Shown in pieces: positions 16,368-24,387 of a stretch of DNA of 64,000 nucleotides; position 1 is the stretch's first letter; every line of letters starts with the position of its first letter. Location: contig CAWFHD010000003.1 of the NCBI GenBank assembly GCA_963815475.1, forward strand, positions 2,604,001-2,668,000, in the 5' to 3' direction. The notes beneath the pieces were generated by a model that ran no database searches, was not told the DNA's origin, and saw only the letters and a program-made list of their open reading frames with translations. This DNA is from Sulfopaludibacter sp963815475 (GTDB taxonomy: Bacteria > Acidobacteriota > Terriglobia > Bryobacterales > Bryobacteraceae). Both the position numbers and the translations under genes were made by a program.

Positions 16368-17091
16368 CTAGTTGTTATCGCCGGTAGTGGAATCTGTTCC
16401 CGAAGACGTAACGTAGGTTCCACGCATCGAGACGTGGACCTGTTTTAGAAGATCGTGCGGTTCGGTAAAGTATGTCTTCCGATTCTTTGAATCCATTAGC
16501 TCCTTGAGAGAGAAGAACGCCGTCATTACAGCGTGTCCTCCCTCTTTGGCCACAACGAGATTGGGCTGGAAAGTGTCGGTTCCGACGTTGGCAACCTGAG
16601 CGGCGGTGAGGTCGGGAAACACATTAGTTGCGCCCTGCACGAACGGCCCGGCGAAGGCGACGACAGCCGCAGCGTAGGACGGCCCTACATGGGCAAACGT
16701 GCTGACAGACGCGGCGACGAGGCTCATTGCATTGAGTGTCCGAATCCAAACATTGCGCCTGTCCTTGATCTCTCCTCTCAAAGCCATGGCCTCTACGACT
16801 GATTTGCCCAGGTTCCCCAAGTATGGAGCGTCGTCCCCAACGCGAACTGAAATGCCGTTTAGGATATAGCTTTTGTCCGTATTGGGATTGTCGATTGCCA
16901 CCTGGATCGCGAGGCAGTTCAAGGCGAGCATCCTCCCATACGTGAATGTCACGGTCTTCTGATCGAGGACGGTGATGGTTTTACGGACTTCAGTGTTATC
17001 AAGTTGTTTCGGTTTCTGATTGTCCGGATCTGGCCGCCATACAGGCGAATCCTAGAGTCAGCGTAATTATCATCAATTTGCGAATTGTCAT
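16368..17091 (-). pseudogene. hypothetical exported protein, frameshifted near its N-terminus
   Basis: The frame 16368-16952 continues upstream without a stop to about 17051 (SPVWRPDPDNQKPKQLD...), although an ATG is found only at 16952. Immediately before this, in another frame, an ATG at 17091 starts a typical signal peptide (MTIRKLMIITLTLGFACMAA). A single-base shift near 17045-17055 would join signal peptide and body into a protein of about 240 residues. The body has a TVTFTYGRMLALNCLAIQVAI segment, two weakly hydrophobic stretches and a Ser/Thr-rich tail. Family unknown. Either a decayed gene or an assembly indel. Confidence 0.55.
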
Positions 17092-17145
17092 GGTATTTTT
17101 CTCATCGTGATCTGTGCCTTCCCTAAGGCACCTGGACAGAGCTGC

Positions 17146-17346
17146 TCAAGCTTTTTGCGCGCCATGGAAACGTAGGTTGTAAAGCAGCGTTCTGGAGCCC
17201 AATACTTCTCCACCGCGCTTCGCCACGTGTCTAATGACGCCAGGTTGCTTATAAAACGCCGACACCGCTAAGGCAGCCAAATTCCTAATAGCTTCTGCCA
17301 GAAACGCTATCGGTATCTCCATCTCTACTTGATAATGCGATTCCAA
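17146..17346 (-). CDS. doubtful small protein
   Basis: A 66-codon frame with natural composition (AEAIRNLAALAVSAFYKQPGVIR), but its start is a TTG or an internal ATG without a ribosome site, and it lies 62 bases from the insertion sequence that broke this region. It may be the remnant of a longer gene. Confidence 0.25.
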   Translation of the reverse strand: MESHYQVEMEIPIAFLAEAIRNLAALAVSAFYKQPGVIRHVAKRGGEVLGSRTLLYNLRFHGAQKA

Positions 17347-17407
17347 TCCAATCCATGTCGAAGAATTTTTGGATATGGGCTGCCCAACCTGGAGGCGGTT
17401 CTCGCTG

Positions 17408-17424
17408 CATTCGCTCTACTAGGT
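17408..17424. repeat. target-site duplication, left copy
   Basis: CATTCGCTCTACTAGGT, identical to 21327-21343. The two copies directly flank the IS1202-like element; the last T may belong to the element, so the duplication is 16 or 17 bases. Confidence 0.85.
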
Positions 17425-17750
17425 GTCAACGCAAAGTAGAAATGTCCTATTCCCTGCAAAGTAGAAATGTCCGGTTTTTGCCGGGCGGGGCGAGGGTGCG
17501 TGGTAGTCTGGGCGTGCCGGTGAAGCGGAGACGGGCAATGCTGGCGAGCAACCCGATCGAGGAATAGCCGGCCGGAACTCATCTGCGGACGATGAGATGG
17601 AGCGTGATCCTCCCGGCACGTTCTGCTACCTGGGCTCGGGGCCGACCAACGGGAGGCGGCACGGCCCCACCCCAGGGTGTGGTTTTTGATTTTGGTTTTG
17701 ATTTTGAAACCACATCGGACCAGATAGATTCCGACATGCCTTAAAAACGC

Positions 17751-17768
17751 ATACTGGGCGCCCAGTAT
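17751..17768. repeat. 18-base perfect palindrome
   Basis: ATACTGGGCGCCCAGTAT is its own reverse complement. It lies in the non-coding tail of the insertion sequence, 156 bases beyond the transposase stop codon. A dimeric-protein site or cruciform is possible. Confidence 0.7.
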
Positions 17769-17923
17769 TCTTTGCAGGTGCGGAAAGTAGTGGCGAGGAA
17801 GGGATCGTCGCAAACTCTCCTTTAACGATGAAGAAATCCGCCGGCTTACCAGCCGGTCGTGCGGAGAGCTTCCCGGTATAGGGCGAACTTTGCCTTCGCG
17901 CCACTTCCGCCGTCTCATGGTCA

Positions 17924-19246
17924 CTACGATTCCTCGCGTCTGGCTTCGGACTGTTGCGCCGCCTGCCAGACCTTCGGCCCTTTCTTCAAATCGAAATTCT
18001 GGTTCCACGTGCTTTTCTGCCCCGGCTGACGAGGCGCTTTCTTCGGCGGTGCTTTGGCAGGTGCTACCTTGGGCTGCTGCTCGCATCTCTCCACTCGGAG
18101 ATACCGTCCGTTAAAGCGGGCCGCCACCGAACCATCCCGCCGTTGCTCCACGCGGATGGATGCCCCCCGCAGTCCTGTGCAAATATCCTGACGTAGGATG
18201 CGATAGGTCTTGGCATCCAACGGAAACGTGTAGTCGGCGTTTACCCTCCGCTTCTCTACGTGGCTGAGGATCGCTGCCAGATCGTGCTGCTTCTCCAAGG
18301 GCCGGTGAGCATCGTCAGCATTAGCGGGCACCACCGCGATCGTCGAGTTCACCCAAGGCAGAAACTCGGTTTCCAGATAGTGGTTGGCGCCCTCTAGCGT
18401 GGTCACACCCGCTACCCGTAAGCCCTTCACCAATCGGTCCTGCGCCGTCAAAAATCCACGTTCTACCCGCCCCTTCGCCTGGGGGCTGTGAGCCGCAATC
18501 CACGGGATTCCCAGCTCTTGGAGAGCGCGTCCGATCTGCGTCGGTGGCAACTCCTCCCGGCTTTTCCCCAATCGGCTGCCATCGCGCTTGGTCTTCTCCG
18601 CGGTCTGAAAGATCGCCGCTTTGTCGGTGTAGTAGGCCAACTGCTGCCCGTGCTTTTTGAGGTATCGCTCCAGATGGTTCATGTTCTCCACCGTGGAGTC
18701 ACTGCGCACAAAGCGAGCGAACCATTGGCTGGTCGCATCGTCGATCATGTTGATCAGCAGCATCTCTTCCCCGCGTCCTTCCAGCCAGCCGTGTGGGCTG
18801 GTGTCCCACTGCACTAACTCGCCCAAACGGCTGCGCCGCGGCCGCCATTCATGGATCTTCTCGACTCGCTGCTTGTGAGCTCGCCACAGCCTGGCGCCAA
18901 TCATCCACTGCCGCACGGTCTCCCGGCTCACTTCAATATCGTGTTTCTTAGCCAGGTACTCCGCAGCCAGCGTCGGCCCAAATCCCCGGTACACCGGCTG
19001 CATCAGAATCGATATCGCCTCCTGTTCCGTCTCGGCACTGATCTTGCGGTTGGACGGAAGTCCTCGCAGCGCGTGGGCCACGACTTTGTCGCCACGGCGC
19101 TTCAGTTGCCGCAGCAGGCGCCTCACGTGCCTTTCCGTGATCCCGAGTTCTTCGGCTGCCTCCTTCTGCGTGATCAGTTTCTTCTTCGCCTTCTTCAGGG
19201 CCACCAGGCGGTCCCGTTCGGCTTGGTCGGGTCGAGGACTGGCGCG
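17924..19246 (-). CDS. IS1202/ISNCY-like transposase, main exon
   Basis: The uninterrupted frame from GTG 19204 encodes 426 residues: a helix-turn-helix (ITQKEAAEELGITERHVRRLL), a second HTH, then a DDE/integrase core with QWDTSPHGW (first D), MIDDATSQWFARF (second D) and AKGRVERGF (E). The frame is open back to about 19255, and family members carry extra residues before VALKKAKKK. On the far side of the group II intron, ATGACG (21228-21233) would supply the first two codons. Splicing would give MTRASPRPDQAERDRLVALK. The GTG could also be used directly, giving a slightly shorter protein. Confidence 0.85.
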   Translation of the reverse strand, partial: RASPRPDQAERDRLVALKKAKKKLITQKEAAEELGITERHVRRLLRQLKRRGDKVVAHALRGLPSNRKISAETEQEAISILMQPVYRGFGPTLAAEYLAKKHDIEVSRETVRQWMIGARLWRAHKQRVEKIHEWRPRRSRLGELVQWDTSPHGWLEGRGEEMLLINMIDDATSQWFARFVRSDSTVENMNHLERYLKKHGQQLAYYTDKAAIFQTAEKTKRDGSRLGKSREELPPTQIGRALQELGIPWIAAHSPQAKGRVERGFLTAQDRLVKGLRVAGVTTLEGANHYLETEFLPWVNSTIAVVPANADDAHRPLEKQHDLAAILSHVEKRRVNADYTFPLDAKTYRILRQDICTGLRGASIRVEQRRDGSVAARFNGRYLRVERCEQQPKVAPAKAPPKKAPRQPGQKSTWNQNFDLKKGPKVWQAAQQSEARREES

Positions 19247-21227
19247 GTGTTCCGAAGGTCTGGCCTAGCTTGTTGCTCCCCGTTTCCGTTGGGAGTGCCT
19301 CAATAGCCGAACCGTGAATCCGTTTCCAGCCCCCGCCACATCGCACCCAGCGTGCGGATTTCCCGCACTGGGCGCACCTGTTTGCTTGGTGCCAAGAGTT
19401 ATGGGGCCTATCGTGCCGGGGCGACTTTCGCACCTGACCATCGACGCAACTGGTATTCGTTAAACAAACCCAGCCGGTCGTACAGCCATTCGCTACTCCA
19501 CCGCTTCCAGCCGAAGCCCTTGCGTCCCCGGGCACGCATCAGATGCTGCCTAACCTTCTTCTCTACCCAGCGTTTAACCATCGAAAAACAGGAACTCGAA
19601 TGTCCGACCCGAAAGTAGTTCACCCAACCACGCAGAATCGGATTGATTTTCGCAATCACAGTCTCCACTGGCCAGCTGACGTGTTTTCGGAAGATCTCCC
19701 TGAGCTTTTCAAACAGCGCTGTCCGCTTCTTCAGCTTGGGCGCGTAGTACGGTCGCCACTTCCGCCGAAGGCTCAGTATGCGCCGGTACTCAAAACCCAG
19801 GAAGCTAAAGCTCTCTCCCTTTTTCAGATCTACCATCCGACTCTTGTCCTCGTTGATCGCAACGCCTAGCTTCACGAACTCCTCGCGCAGTCGCCTGTTT
19901 ACCGCCTTCACCAGCCAGTCACTCCGCCGTTCGGCGTCGGTCAAGATCACCATGTCATCCGCAAAACGTGCATATTGGATGTTGGTGTATTTGCCTCTCC
20001 GCGTGATGTCTATCGCTTTCTCCAGCATCCGGTCTACCTCATTCAGATAGAGGTTGCTGAGCAACGGCGAAATCACCCCGCCTTGGGGAACGCCTTTCTT
20101 CCCGGTCGCTTGCAGAATCATCTTGAGCAAATGCATGACTGCATCATCTCGGACCCGTCGCGCCACTTTCTCTAACAGCAGAGAGTGCTGCACGTTATCG
20201 AAATAGGCGGTGAGATCCAAATCAATGATGCGCGTCTTCTCCTCGACAATCCCTTGGGCCACCCGGGCTACGGCTTCATGTGCTGTCCGTTTCGGTCGAT
20301 ATCCATACGACCCCGGTTGGAAATCCGCTTCGAAGATCGGCTCCAGGATGAGCTTTAACGCCCCCTGGACCACTCGATCACGGATGGCAGGAATCGACAG
20401 GACGCGGACCTTTTTGCCCCCATCCTTTGGTATCTCCTTCTTCCGTGCCCGCATGGGCCGATACGTGTTGGTAACTAATTCCTCCCGAATCTGCCCGAGA
20501 AAACTCTCCGCGCCGCTTTCCTCGATGGCTTCGAACGTGACCCCATCAATACCTGGTGCCCCGCCATTACTTCTCGCCATCCGGTAGGCTTCCCGCAAAG
20601 TCTCCATCTTGCAGACGTGAACGTATAGTCCCCAGAAACGCCAAGACGGTTCTGCCTTCGCCTTGACATATAGACTCCTTCTCAGGTCCTGCAAACTGAT
20701 GGGCGCTTTTATCATTTCACCCTTGCCTCCCGTTTTGTTAGAGCCATTACAAACAGCAGGGCCTCTTCGCTCCACGGACGTTACTCCGCTTCCTCGCTAC
20801 TACAGACCCAGCCGAATCCCTCTCGCCGTCCACCGACTTCCCGGTGCTACCGGTTATACGGCTTCCCTGCTCCGCCGATTTCTCGGCGGGACGAGGAGGG
20901 TTTCTCCAGTTGCTTAGCATGACCTTGTCACCGTGCTGTCCCTACCAACCCCGCCGAAGTGTTTCGCCGCGTCAGTCCTTGCGACGATCCATGCTGCCTT
21001 CGCCCGATAACTGAGGGCTCGGCCTTCGGGTTCACTACTTTCGAGGCCATATGGGTTCACTTGCGTTACGGCCCGGTGATTCGCTCACCATCCTTTTTAG
21101 ATGGCTTTGTCAATAGGCTTCAGGATTTTCAGTCTCCTTCCTTCCTGCTATTCAAGCTACGGGGCTTTGAACTTTTACCCCGGTGGGACTTTCACCCACT
21201 GTTCATGCCAGCCTTCGCTGGACGCAC
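19247..21227 (-). mobile_element. group II intron
   Basis: On the minus strand the intron begins GTGCGTCCAGC at 21227, matching the group II 5' consensus. Domain V is 19342-19375, a 34-base stem with a GAAA loop and a two-base CG bulge on its 3' side (TGCGGGAAATCCGCACGCTG). The maturase is encoded between. The 3' end at 19247 (after GGAACAC) is chosen because it ends in AC and restores the transposase frame; it could be off by several bases. A GGTCAT segment at 20919-20924 could pair with the last five exon bases (ATGAC) as EBS1. Confidence 0.75.
19408..20715 (-). CDS. ltrA: group II intron reverse transcriptase/maturase
   Basis: 435 residues from ATG 20715 (MIKAPISLQDLRRSLYVKAK); AAGGGTG stands just upstream, and an earlier in-frame start at 20775 lies in intron RNA structure. 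Reverse-transcriptase motifs run in order: GAPGIDGVTF, GSYGYRPKRTAHEAV, IIDLDLTAYFDNV, GVPQGGVISPLLSNLYL and the active site YARFADDMVILT (FADD instead of the commoner YADD). A GIIM maturase domain follows, with LRGWVNYFRVGHSS. No HNH endonuclease domain is present. The protein helps splicing and copies the intron into DNA. It looks intact. Confidence 0.95.
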   Translation of the reverse strand: MIKAPISLQDLRRSLYVKAKAEPSWRFWGLYVHVCKMETLREAYRMARSNGGAPGIDGVTFEAIEESGAESFLGQIREELVTNTYRPMRARKKEIPKDGGKKVRVLSIPAIRDRVVQGALKLILEPIFEADFQPGSYGYRPKRTAHEAVARVAQGIVEEKTRIIDLDLTAYFDNVQHSLLLEKVARRVRDDAVMHLLKMILQATGKKGVPQGGVISPLLSNLYLNEVDRMLEKAIDITRRGKYTNIQYARFADDMVILTDAERRSDWLVKAVNRRLREEFVKLGVAINEDKSRMVDLKKGESFSFLGFEYRRILSLRRKWRPYYAPKLKKRTALFEKLREIFRKHVSWPVETVIAKINPILRGWVNYFRVGHSSSCFSMVKRWVEKKVRQHLMRARGRKGFGWKRWSSEWLYDRLGLFNEYQLRRWSGAKVAPAR

Positions 21228-21326
21228 CGTCATCAGTAGCTGTCCTTCTTGCACCTCCCCAGCCTGGCGGTGTCAATAGGACATTTCTACTTTGCGCAAA
21301 TAGGACATTATCATTTTGCGGCGACA

Positions 21327-21343
21327 CATTCGCTCTACTAGGT
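21327..21343. repeat. target-site duplication, right copy
   Basis: Identical to 17408-17424 and directly outside the right inverted repeat of the insertion sequence. It is followed after 27 bases by the sigma-factor gene, so the insertion lies in that gene's promoter region. Confidence 0.85.
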
Positions 21344-21370
21344 TGCGGTGTTTCATCGCGAAGCGGTAGG

Positions 21371-21940
21371 ATGAGTGTCACCGAAATGGGACGCCATCAA
21401 ACCGCCGAGACAGAAGGATCGAACTATTCACGGCTGTTGGCTCAATTGGACGCCCACCCAAATAGTGCTGAGCGGGCATACATTCACCTCTATCAGAAGC
21501 TTCTCCGTATATTCGAGTGGCGCGGCTGCCATCATCCGGAAGAGGCAGTCGACGCGACACTCGACCGCGTGGAGCGGAAGCTATCGGAGGGAGCGACAGT
21601 TACAAATATCCACGCATTCATTATGGGTGTCGCACGCCTCGTCTGTCTTGAATTCTTACGGGCTCAACAGAGATTTGTGCCCTTGACAGGACACGAGCTC
21701 TCGCTCTCGTCCTCGGCGGGAGATCGGAGCGATGAGGCGTTGGACTGTCTGGAGCGATGTGTGGAGAAGCTTCCGCCCGTGAACCGAGAATTCATTCGGA
21801 GTTATTATGAGAGTGAAGACCGGGCCGCTCTCGCGTCGAGTTTGGGAGTGAATCTTAACATACTCCGGCTGCGGGCAAGTAGACTTCGCGCCAAGCTTGA
21901 GGAGTGTATTTTGACCTGCCTACGGAGATCGGAGGCATGA
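21371..21940 (+). CDS. ECF-type sigma factor-like protein
   Basis: 189 residues from ATG 21371. Residues about 20-95 (HLYQKLLRIFEWRGCHHPEEAVDATLDRV..., IHAFIMGVARLVCLEFLRAQ) fit a sigma region 2, and 135-185 fit region 4 (LPPVNREFIRSYY, then DRAALASSLGVNLNILRLRASRLRAKL). This is the layout of group IV sigma factors. It is the first gene of a five-gene unit and overlaps the next by 4 bases (ATGA). The insertion sequence sits 27-44 bases upstream and has probably removed or replaced the native promoter. Identification rests on the region 4 helix-turn-helix. Confidence 0.8.
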   Translation: MSVTEMGRHQTAETEGSNYSRLLAQLDAHPNSAERAYIHLYQKLLRIFEWRGCHHPEEAVDATLDRVERKLSEGATVTNIHAFIMGVARLVCLEFLRAQQRFVPLTGHELSLSSSAGDRSDEALDCLERCVEKLPPVNREFIRSYYESEDRAALASSLGVNLNILRLRASRLRAKLEECILTCLRRSEA

Positions 21941-22737
21941 TGGATCGTCCACCGAAGAGAAACAATCTCACCCAAAACATTGGAAATGCGCCCCAACGCG
22001 AATCCGCCAGTGGATCGTCAGAGGCAGAAACGACAATACTGCGCAGTTTTCTCTTAGACACTCTGCCAGAAGGAGATCGGGAATGTATCGAGGAGCGTAT
22101 CCTTCGCGAGAAAGGTTTCCTAGCAGAGGTGGAGGCGGTGGAGCAGGAATTACTCGACGATTATGCTCGCGGTCTGCTAACGTCCTCCGACGCGGAGCGG
22201 GTTGTCCTCGTGTACGGCAGTTCACGCGTTAGGGCGCAACGTGCGCGCATTTCGGGTATGATGTGCCAAGCTTGGAGGTCTTCGGTTCCGTTTCCGGTGC
22301 CTATTGGAGCGAAACACGAACGAGTTGCGGGAGAACTTCCAACTCCGGGACACGAACCACCAGAGAGTGTCGTCAAGAAGCGCTTAACCAAATTCAAGGG
22401 GCGGCTCACTCACATCGTCGAACGGTGGAAGGCCGATTCCAGGCCGGTCGGGGCGATTGATCCGGTCTGCGCATTGAGCGATGGGGAAGTTCGCCAATAC
22501 GGCTCGGCAGTTTTGGGTGTTGTTAGAGACTGGCGCGATGCAACCCTTATCATCGGCCTCGCGCCTTCAGCGGCTGTCTGCCCTGGCGATAATCTGCAGG
22601 TCTTTCGCGGGAGCGTTTTTCTTGGCGTGGCAGTCGTGATCGGGGAGGAATCCAATTTAGCAGTTTGCGATTTCCAGGCCGCGGGAGAAGATAGTCCTCG
22701 AGCCGGCGATATTGTGAAGGTGGGTGTAGGGCAATAA
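21937..22737 (+). CDS. putative anti-sigma/regulatory protein
   Basis: 266 residues from ATG 21937. Residues 30-90 (FLLDTLPEGDRECIEERILREKGFL, split here as FLLDTLPEGDRE and CIEERILREKGFL, then EVEAVEQELLDDYARGLLT) have the pattern of acidobacterial proteins encoded after ECF sigma factors. The usual zinc-binding HxxxCxxC is missing. No membrane segment is evident. The last 55 residues (CPGDNLQVFRGSVFLGVAVVIG, read to 20, ... RAGDIVKVGVG) resemble the C-terminal beta domain of the protein at 23596-24387. It overlaps the sigma gene and is probably its regulator; that is inference from position. Confidence 0.6.
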   Translation: MMDRPPKRNNLTQNIGNAPQRESASGSSEAETTILRSFLLDTLPEGDRECIEERILREKGFLAEVEAVEQELLDDYARGLLTSSDAERVVLVYGSSRVRAQRARISGMMCQAWRSSVPFPVPIGAKHERVAGELPTPGHEPPESVVKKRLTKFKGRLTHIVERWKADSRPVGAIDPVCALSDGEVRQYGSAVLGVVRDWRDATLIIGLAPSAAVCPGDNLQVFRGSVFLGVAVVIGEESNLAVCDFQAAGEDSPRAGDIVKVGVGQ

Positions 22738-23583
22738 ATGGGTCGGATTTGTCATCGCGCCTTTCTGTTCGCGGCCTTGGTCGGTTTTTCACCTCTGAGG
22801 GGTGCAGAGCCGATCTGGAAGCCAGGACCGGCCAGAATGAATCTCGGCGGCAAGGCGGTGCTCGAAGTGCCACGGGGCTACAGCTATCACGAGGGACCGC
22901 TCCCTCTGGTTCGGGGTGTCCCGGCGGTCCCGCAATCGATCAAAGAAACCCAACTCGGTTCCGTTCAACGCGGGCTTATGATTGTAGGGTTTTCCTACGT
23001 GGCCGACCCGCAACCCGCCGCGACCCACTGGCTGATGCGAGCGCAAGCCTTTCTGAATCTCAACGTTGCAGCAAATCTCGCCGCGAAGGCGGCCAACGGT
23101 GCTGGAGGTGCTGGCCAGTCTACATTAACTTCACCGAGGTTTCGCGGGACTGGCAGCACGCCGAAGCGCTTGTTTAGCATTAAGATAATTGCGAACGATC
23201 GTTTCGATCCATCGACAGCAAGTCTGTATTACGCGATTGGGGTCGGCTCGCCCGTGAACCGAAGCAGCGAGCTACTATTCCGCAAACGCACGACGCTCTT
23301 CTATAGCCGCCACGGATTGTTGGTAGCGGAGTCTACCGAATTCGGGAAACCCCGGTCAGTCAACCGAGATTATGAAGACCTAACTCAGAATCTCTCATTT
23401 GCCCAGGATGAAGCACCAATCCTTTGGGATCGCATACCATTGATGATATCGAGCAACATTCGCCAATTGCCGCCTTATGCCTTCGGGGGCCTGTTCGCTG
23501 GGATGACCTTGGCGCTATTCCGCAATCGGCGTAGCTTGTGGCATGGCTCGGAGGCCCCCCCGCCCGCCGACACCAGCCTGTGA
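22738..23583 (+). CDS. exported DUF2167-like membrane-anchored protein
   Basis: 281 residues. An N-terminal signal peptide (AFLFAALVGFSPLRGAEP) is followed by GGKAVLEVPRGYSY, which resembles the opening of DUF2167 proteins (YjnA-like). A Ser/Thr- and Gly-rich middle part and the segment KRTTLFYSRHGLLVAEST follow. A weak hydrophobic stretch near 250-270 (PPYAFGGLFAGMTLALF) may anchor the C-terminus. The ATG follows the previous stop directly (TAAATG). The DUF2167 assignment is weak; an envelope location is better supported. Third gene of the sigma operon. Confidence 0.55.
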   Translation: MGRICHRAFLFAALVGFSPLRGAEPIWKPGPARMNLGGKAVLEVPRGYSYHEGPLPLVRGVPAVPQSIKETQLGSVQRGLMIVGFSYVADPQPAATHWLMRAQAFLNLNVAANLAAKAANGAGGAGQSTLTSPRFRGTGSTPKRLFSIKIIANDRFDPSTASLYYAIGVGSPVNRSSELLFRKRTTLFYSRHGLLVAESTEFGKPRSVNRDYEDLTQNLSFAQDEAPILWDRIPLMISSNIRQLPPYAFGGLFAGMTLALFRNRRSLWHGSEAPPPADTSL

Positions 23584-23595
23584 CGGGAAAAATCG

Positions 23596-24387
23596 ATGGG
23601 CGAGTTGCTGATTTTTGCCTTTGCCGCATGGATCTCATACAGCGCCATCGCTGCTCTTATTAAAAGTCTCACGCAATCACGGAGCCGCCGAGTACAGTCT
23701 AACGACCAGCCCAAACAGTTAACCTACAACCTGCTTGCCGACCCCGCCTCACGTCTTCTTCTGGGGCTCGCCGGTAACACTGAAGCCAAGCCTCTGCTAG
23801 AAAGGATTCAGATGGATCCAGCGTTCGCCGCCGAAGTCGCAAGCCGGCGACGGGAGATCATTCGGGCATTTGCTAGCGGCCAACTGCCGGACGATCTTCG
23901 AGATAGATTCCGCGCACATCTGTTACAATCTCCTGGCGCAGCCGTCGAACTGGAAGTCGAGCGGGTGCTCAACGCCGTTACGGCCGCGGATTATGACAGG
24001 TTGCGCGTCCAGATCTCCTATCGAATCGGCCGGATCGAGGCGCTCTGGCGCCGGCTCACATTGCCCAGGCTCCCTCAAACCGTCCAATCAGTGGACGGTC
24101 CGTGCTTGATGCTCAAGCCCGCCGCATCGGAAATGGATAGTCCTCCGGAGTTGGAAGGCCATGTAGCCGCAATCGACGGCGAGCGTGCCGTTCTCGATAT
24201 CGGCTTGCATCACGGGCTCGGCCCGGGCGATCTGGTGCAATTTCGCAGTGAAACAAGTGGGGAATGGATCGGCGTGGGGGTTATCGAGTCCGCGGGCGAA
24301 GCCAGTTCCACATCCTTGTGGATGGGTGAACAGGCGCCGCAAACCGGCGACCGCGCGATTGCGGAGTTTGCGAGTGATCCGATATGA
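23596..24387 (+). CDS. membrane protein with C-terminal beta domain
   Basis: 263 residues. One N-terminal membrane helix (ELLIFAFAAWISYSAIAALI), a helical charged region of about 130 residues, then residues 180-258 with ELEGHVAAIDGERAVLDIGL, GLGPGDLVQF and QTGDRAIAEF. The GDLV...GD pattern is that of the FlgT C-terminal/SH3-like fold and recurs in the 21937-22737 protein. GGGAAAAATCG stands before the ATG. The last 4 bases overlap the start of the metalloprotease gene. It may act as a membrane receptor or scaffold for the sigma/anti-sigma pair; no homologue is recognised. Confidence 0.55.
   Translation: MGELLIFAFAAWISYSAIAALIKSLTQSRSRRVQSNDQPKQLTYNLLADPASRLLLGLAGNTEAKPLLERIQMDPAFAAEVASRRREIIRAFASGQLPDDLRDRFRAHLLQSPGAAVELEVERVLNAVTAADYDRLRVQISYRIGRIEALWRRLTLPRLPQTVQSVDGPCLMLKPAASEMDSPPELEGHVAAIDGERAVLDIGLHHGLGPGDLVQFRSETSGEWIGVGVIESAGEASSTSLWMGEQAPQTGDRAIAEFASDPI

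Larger units (their letters stand above)
17424..21326 (-). mobile_element. IS1202/ISNCY-like insertion sequence carrying a group II intron
   Basis: Both ends start with TGTC and form an imperfect inverted repeat of about 49 bases. Each end contains the block GCAAAGTAGAAATGTCC or a close variant twice (17430-17474 and 21283-21320). A 16-17 base direct duplication flanks the element. Long duplications are known in parts of the IS1202 family (from memory). The transposase is on the minus strand and is cut by the intron at 19247-21227. About 450 bases beyond the transposase stop (17475-17923) hold no gene but include an 18-base palindrome. Without the intron the element would be about 1.9 kb. Confidence 0.85.

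Noticed and set aside
17325..18086. Minus-strand frame of 253 codons across the insertion-sequence tail
   Set aside because: Overlaps the transposase end in another frame, is arginine/serine-rich and crosses the element boundary.
18948..19535. 195-codon frame across the intron end and transposase start
   Set aside because: Shadow frame of the transposase; glycine/arginine/threonine-rich with no family features.
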